DNA from: Mageeibacillus sp. UBA5438
Lineage (GTDB): Bacteria; Bacillota; Clostridia; Saccharofermentanales; DTU023
Length of the DNA stretch: 26,116 nucleotides
Direction of reading: 5' to 3'
Assembly (NCBI GenBank): GCA_002427535.1
Contig: DIRK01000010.1
Coordinates: 1-26,116 of the forward strand
This document shows positions 23,752 through 26,116 of this stretch, in pieces; the first letter of the stretch is position 1, and every line of letters begins with the position of its first letter. A program made the position numbers and the translations under genes. The notes below the pieces were generated by a model. That model was not told where the DNA came from, did not search any database, and saw only the letters and a program-made list of their open reading frames with translations.

Positions 23752-23961
23752 TTATTTTCCGCCGCCTTCGACGAATACAACGTCTCCTGTACTTTCACCC
23801 CACATGGAAGGGCCATCAATTCCGTCATCGTCCGTATTGGCGCTTGAGATAAGGGTGTGTTCGGGCTCGACATACTCGTCCGCTTTGTCCGCCAACGCAA
23901 AACCCGCGATAAGCATTATCATAAGAAGTATAGTTATGATTGAACTTAGGACCTTTTTCAC
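23752..23961 (-). CDS. Small secreted peptide, no recognised family
   Basis: 69 residues from a GTG with GAGGT five bases upstream. MKKVLSSIITILLMIMLIAG is a classic signal peptide with likely cleavage after FALA, leaving about 44 residues. The mature part is acidic (DKADEYVEPEHT, ANTDDDGIDG) with no cysteine and ends VEGGGK. A terminator follows 30 bases after the stop, so it is probably a single-gene transcript. It could be a peptide signal, a secreted cofactor or a surface peptide; nothing in the sequence decides. The clear ribosome site, signal peptide and terminator argue that it is real. Confidence 0.65.
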   Translation of the reverse strand: MKKVLSSIITILLMIMLIAGFALADKADEYVEPEHTLISSANTDDDGIDGPSMWGESTGDVVFVEGGGK

Positions 23962-24039
23962 GCTCTACCTCAATTTATTGTTATAATCATGCATAGATTG
24001 TAATTATATATACAAACTATACTCCGTGCGCCGTCTACT

Positions 24040-24069
24040 AGTATTACTATTAATTCTCATGATAATACT
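24040..24069. repeat. AT-rich inverted repeat in the divergent region
   Basis: AGTATTA (24040-24046) and TAATACT (24063-24069) are perfect arms with a 16-base loop. No T run follows. It lies in the 246-base gap between the small secreted peptide and the rRNA methyltransferase genes, which is much more AT-rich than the genes around it. Confidence 0.35.
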
Positions 24070-24126
24070 GATATATCGACCCGTCACGTAACTTTATCTT
24101 TTATACCACAAAATAATTTGCTATGC

Positions 24127-24138
24127 AAGACCGGTCTT
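24127..24138. promoter_or_regulatory. Perfect 12-base palindrome, possible operator
   Basis: AAGACCGGTCTT reads the same on both strands and lies 70 bases before the rRNA methyltransferase start. It could be a dimeric repressor site for either divergent gene. A TATACT about 20 bases before the start, with a T-rich -35 region, may be the promoter of the methyltransferase gene. Confidence 0.35.
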
Positions 24139-24207
24139 TCTGTAACAAATGAACCGTTTTTTTAACTTGCGCATTCAGTTTATACTTAGACTGAAAGTGA
24201 GTGATTT

Positions 24208-25623
24208 ATGGCTAATACGTCTGTGAAAATAGTTCAGATCCGCGATCTCAATGAGCGCGGGCAAGGGGTCGGCGCGATTGTGGATGACTCACCACTTCAA
24301 GGAAAAGTCTGTTTTGTGGACGGGGCGCTGCCCGGCGAAACGGTGAGCGCGCTTGTGCGTCTGGAAAAACCTCGTTTTCTTGTGTTGGAGTTATTGGAGG
24401 TGCTCGCAAAAAGTCCTGATCGTATCCTTTCGGACTGTGAGTATTTCCCTGAATGCGGTAGCTGTCAGTTGCGCCACATGGACTACCATGCAGAGCTTTC
24501 CTTCAAACAGAAGCGTGTTAGGGATCTTCTCTCGCGGCAGGGTCCTCTCGAGGTGAACGATCCGGCGTTTTTGCCGATTATCGGGATGGAGCATCCCCTC
24601 CACTACCGGTCAAAGAGTATCTTTCCTATACAAAAGGAAGATGACGCCATTAAAATCGGGCAATACCGCCGCGGGACGCACGATCTTGTGGATCTTTTCC
24701 ATTGTCAGTTACACGGCGAGGTCGCGCTCGACATCGTGAATGCCGTACGAGAGCTTATTCTGCGTGACGGCGTCTCCATCTACGATGAGCAACAGCATCG
24801 GGGGACGCTGCGCCATTTAGTCGTTCGGGAAGGTTTTTCTTCTAAGCAGTTGATGCTTATTTTTGTCGTGAATGATAAAGAGGCGGACGATGTGATCCGC
24901 TCCTGGATCCCTCTCTTAAAAAGGGTCGTGCAGAAGCGTGGCATGGCCCTCCAAAGTGTTTGGATAAATGACATGGATACGAAGGGCAATCGAATTCTGT
25001 CTTCGAATTACCGCTTGTCAGAGGGCGAGGAATCGATTACGGAGACGATAAATGGTGTGAGCTATAACATTTCACCGGATAGTTTTTTCCAGGTAAATCC
25101 CATCCAAGCGGCGGTCCTTTTTGACCAGGTGGTCAAGATGGCGGCTTTGCAGCCTGATGAAAAGGTGCTCGATCTTTATTCGGGTGTGGGGGCGCTCGCA
25201 TTACAGTTAGCCAGTGCCGCTCAAAATGATCCTTCGATTTCAATTACGGGGGTCGATTTAGTGCCCCTGGCGATTCTTGACGCGAAGGAGAATGCCAGGA
25301 TAAATAATCTTAAGAAGCTGCACTTTATCGCTGAGGACGCGACTTCTTGGCTGAACGATTATGAAAATGACCCTGACAAAAAGCCTTTCGATGTCATTGT
25401 GGTGGATCCTCCGAGGAAGGGATTGGACCCGGAAGCGATTGATGTGATGAATCGTTCGGGGGCCAAAAGGATCGTCTATGTGAGCTGTAATCCTTCGACC
25501 TTAGCGCGTGACCTCAGTTTATTAAGTGACATGTATTCGGTATCTCGGGTGCAGCCTGTGGATATGTTTCCGAGGACGATGCATGTTGAGACGGTCGTAT
25601 TGATGTCAAGGGTAGAAAAGTAG
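24208..25623 (+). CDS. rlmD: 23S rRNA (uracil-C5)-methyltransferase, RlmD/RlmCD (RumA) family
   Basis: 471 residues. A TRAM domain (residues about 5-65) is followed by the [4Fe-4S] cysteines C77, C83, C86 and C166 (DCEYFPECGSCQLRH, LFHCQLHG) and the SAM-dependent methyltransferase domain: SPDSFFQVN, VLDLYSGVGALALQLA (motif I), VVDPPRKGLDPEAI (motif IV) and the catalytic cysteine C427 in VSCNPSTLARDL. It makes 5-methyluridine in 23S rRNA; in Bacillota one enzyme often serves two sites. The start has only a weak ribosome site (AAGTGAG). A single-gene unit, with no obvious terminator before the next gene. Confidence 0.92.
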   Translation: MANTSVKIVQIRDLNERGQGVGAIVDDSPLQGKVCFVDGALPGETVSALVRLEKPRFLVLELLEVLAKSPDRILSDCEYFPECGSCQLRHMDYHAELSFKQKRVRDLLSRQGPLEVNDPAFLPIIGMEHPLHYRSKSIFPIQKEDDAIKIGQYRRGTHDLVDLFHCQLHGEVALDIVNAVRELILRDGVSIYDEQQHRGTLRHLVVREGFSSKQLMLIFVVNDKEADDVIRSWIPLLKRVVQKRGMALQSVWINDMDTKGNRILSSNYRLSEGEESITETINGVSYNISPDSFFQVNPIQAAVLFDQVVKMAALQPDEKVLDLYSGVGALALQLASAAQNDPSISITGVDLVPLAILDAKENARINNLKKLHFIAEDATSWLNDYENDPDKKPFDVIVVDPPRKGLDPEAIDVMNRSGAKRIVYVSCNPSTLARDLSLLSDMYSVSRVQPVDMFPRTMHVETVVLMSRVEK

Positions 25624-25733
25624 TAGTGTTAAAAGGTGAGTAAATAAGGATATTCCGTGATTTCAGACTAGGGTACAAGCCGAGTAGATAAAGGTGTATT
25701 ATGTTGGTAAACCATATAGAAGGGGGTTTGACA

Positions 25734-26116
25734 ATGAGTAGAGAACGACAAAAAATGTTTAAAAGAATGCTGATGTTGGTAACTATTGTATTTCTATCCA
25801 TACTATCTTTAGGGGTTCAATCGGTGGCATCAGCATCGGAACAATTCGACCGCTTAGATCAGTCAAATGAACAGGAGTTTTTCACTCAGCTCAATCGTGA
25901 TATTACGCTTGAACAGGCCATTTCAGAGTATCCCGCTATATTGGATTATTTCCCGATCGAAGAGGTATCTCCGTCAGAATCTGTCGATGCAAGTATACCA
26001 GTTTATGATTTCTCGAACGTAAGTGCATACGACTTATTGAGTAGTTTAAATGCAAGGAAGAGATCTTCTACCGAAGAGGCGTTTTTCACTCAACTCGATC
26101 GTGATATTACGCTTGA
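25734..26116 (+). CDS. Secreted repeat protein, start only (3' truncated by window)
   Basis: An open frame from ATG 25734 runs through the window end (127 codons). AAGGGGG lies about nine bases upstream. The N-terminus is a signal peptide: KMFKRMLMLVTIVFLSILSLGV with likely cleavage after SVASA. The mature part carries FFTQLNRDITLEQAISEYPA and, 68 residues later, FFTQLDRDITL at the very edge of the window. The 36 bases of these two segments differ at two positions only. It is richer in A and T than the genes before it. I do not recognise a family; the layout suggests an exported protein made of 68-residue repeats. Confidence 0.75.
   Translation, partial: MSRERQKMFKRMLMLVTIVFLSILSLGVQSVASASEQFDRLDQSNEQEFFTQLNRDITLEQAISEYPAILDYFPIEEVSPSESVDASIPVYDFSNVSAYDLLSSLNARKRSSTEEAFFTQLDRDITL
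25877..26116 (+). repeat. 204-base (68-codon) tandem repeat, second copy cut by window end
   Basis: The 36-base segment at 25877-25912 recurs at 26081-26116 with 34 of 36 bases the same. The spacing of 204 bases keeps the reading frame. Only the beginning of the second unit is visible. Confidence 0.7.

Noticed and set aside
23709..23900. Second minus-strand frame overlapping the small secreted peptide
   Set aside because: The overlapping frame at 23752-23961 has a ribosome site and signal peptide. This one has neither and runs into the terminator hairpin.
25514..25801. Minus-strand frame across the end of the rRNA methyltransferase and the next gene start
   Set aside because: No ribosome site or domain; it crosses two better-supported plus-strand genes.

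Overview
The window looks like the chromosome of an anaerobic Bacillota (Clostridia-like) bacterium. The evidence is GGAGG-type ribosome binding sites in front of most genes, a YhaM-type HD nuclease, a DUF503 (YlxP) protein, a COG2509 flavoprotein, a flavin/FeS NADH module of the kind that feeds hydrogenases or formate dehydrogenases, and dense operons with ATGA overlaps. This is inference from gene content; I see no 16S rRNA, no tRNA genes, no CRISPR array, no insertion sequence and no prophage. No intergenic stretch exceeds 300 bases.

Layout. (1) 1-3313, + strand: the 3' part of one half of a heterodimeric ABC exporter, its partner, then a YhaM-like HD/OB nuclease, closed by a hairpin at 3312-3361. 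(2) 3390-6274, - strand: an SPFH protein with three zinc ribbons and a COG2509 FAD enzyme. (3) 6401-7126, + strand: a TcdA-type E1-like enzyme that seems to start at AUC. (4) 14010-7085, - strand: six tightly packed genes. They are a 1137-residue adenylation/ACP/alpha-oxoamine synthase megaenzyme, a SAM methyltransferase, a DUF1648-like membrane protein, and a zinc/manganese-type ABC importer (binding lipoprotein, ATPase, permease). (5) 14185-16785, + strand: an acyl-ACP thioesterase divergent from the megaenzyme, DUF503, and an MFS transporter, ending in a strong terminator. (6) 16860-17603, + strand: a glycerophosphodiester phosphodiesterase overlapping tail to tail with the next block. (7) 23672-17585, - strand: nagA, an E1-like/P-loop fusion, NuoE-like and NuoF-like subunits, and a MobA-FdhD fusion. 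(8) 23752-26116: a small secreted peptide (-), an RlmD-type 23S rRNA methyltransferase (+), and the start of a secreted protein with a 68-residue repeat, cut by the window end.

The best candidate for an undescribed system is the divergent locus 9639-14988. The thioesterase would release a fatty acid from acyl-ACP. The adenylation domain would activate it and load it on the built-in carrier domain. The C-terminal PLP domain would condense it with an amino acid to give a long-chain alpha-aminoketone, and the methyltransferase could modify the product. The leader of the megaenzyme carries a 13-codon open reading frame whose stop overlaps the start codon, inside a hairpin with a possible anti-Shine-Dalgarno element.

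The second notable block is the molybdenum/formate-type operon. It contains two gene fusions (MobA-FdhD and a degenerate E1-like domain joined to a MobB-like P-loop domain) and an NADH-oxidising module, but no catalytic formate dehydrogenase or hydrogenase subunit lies in the window.
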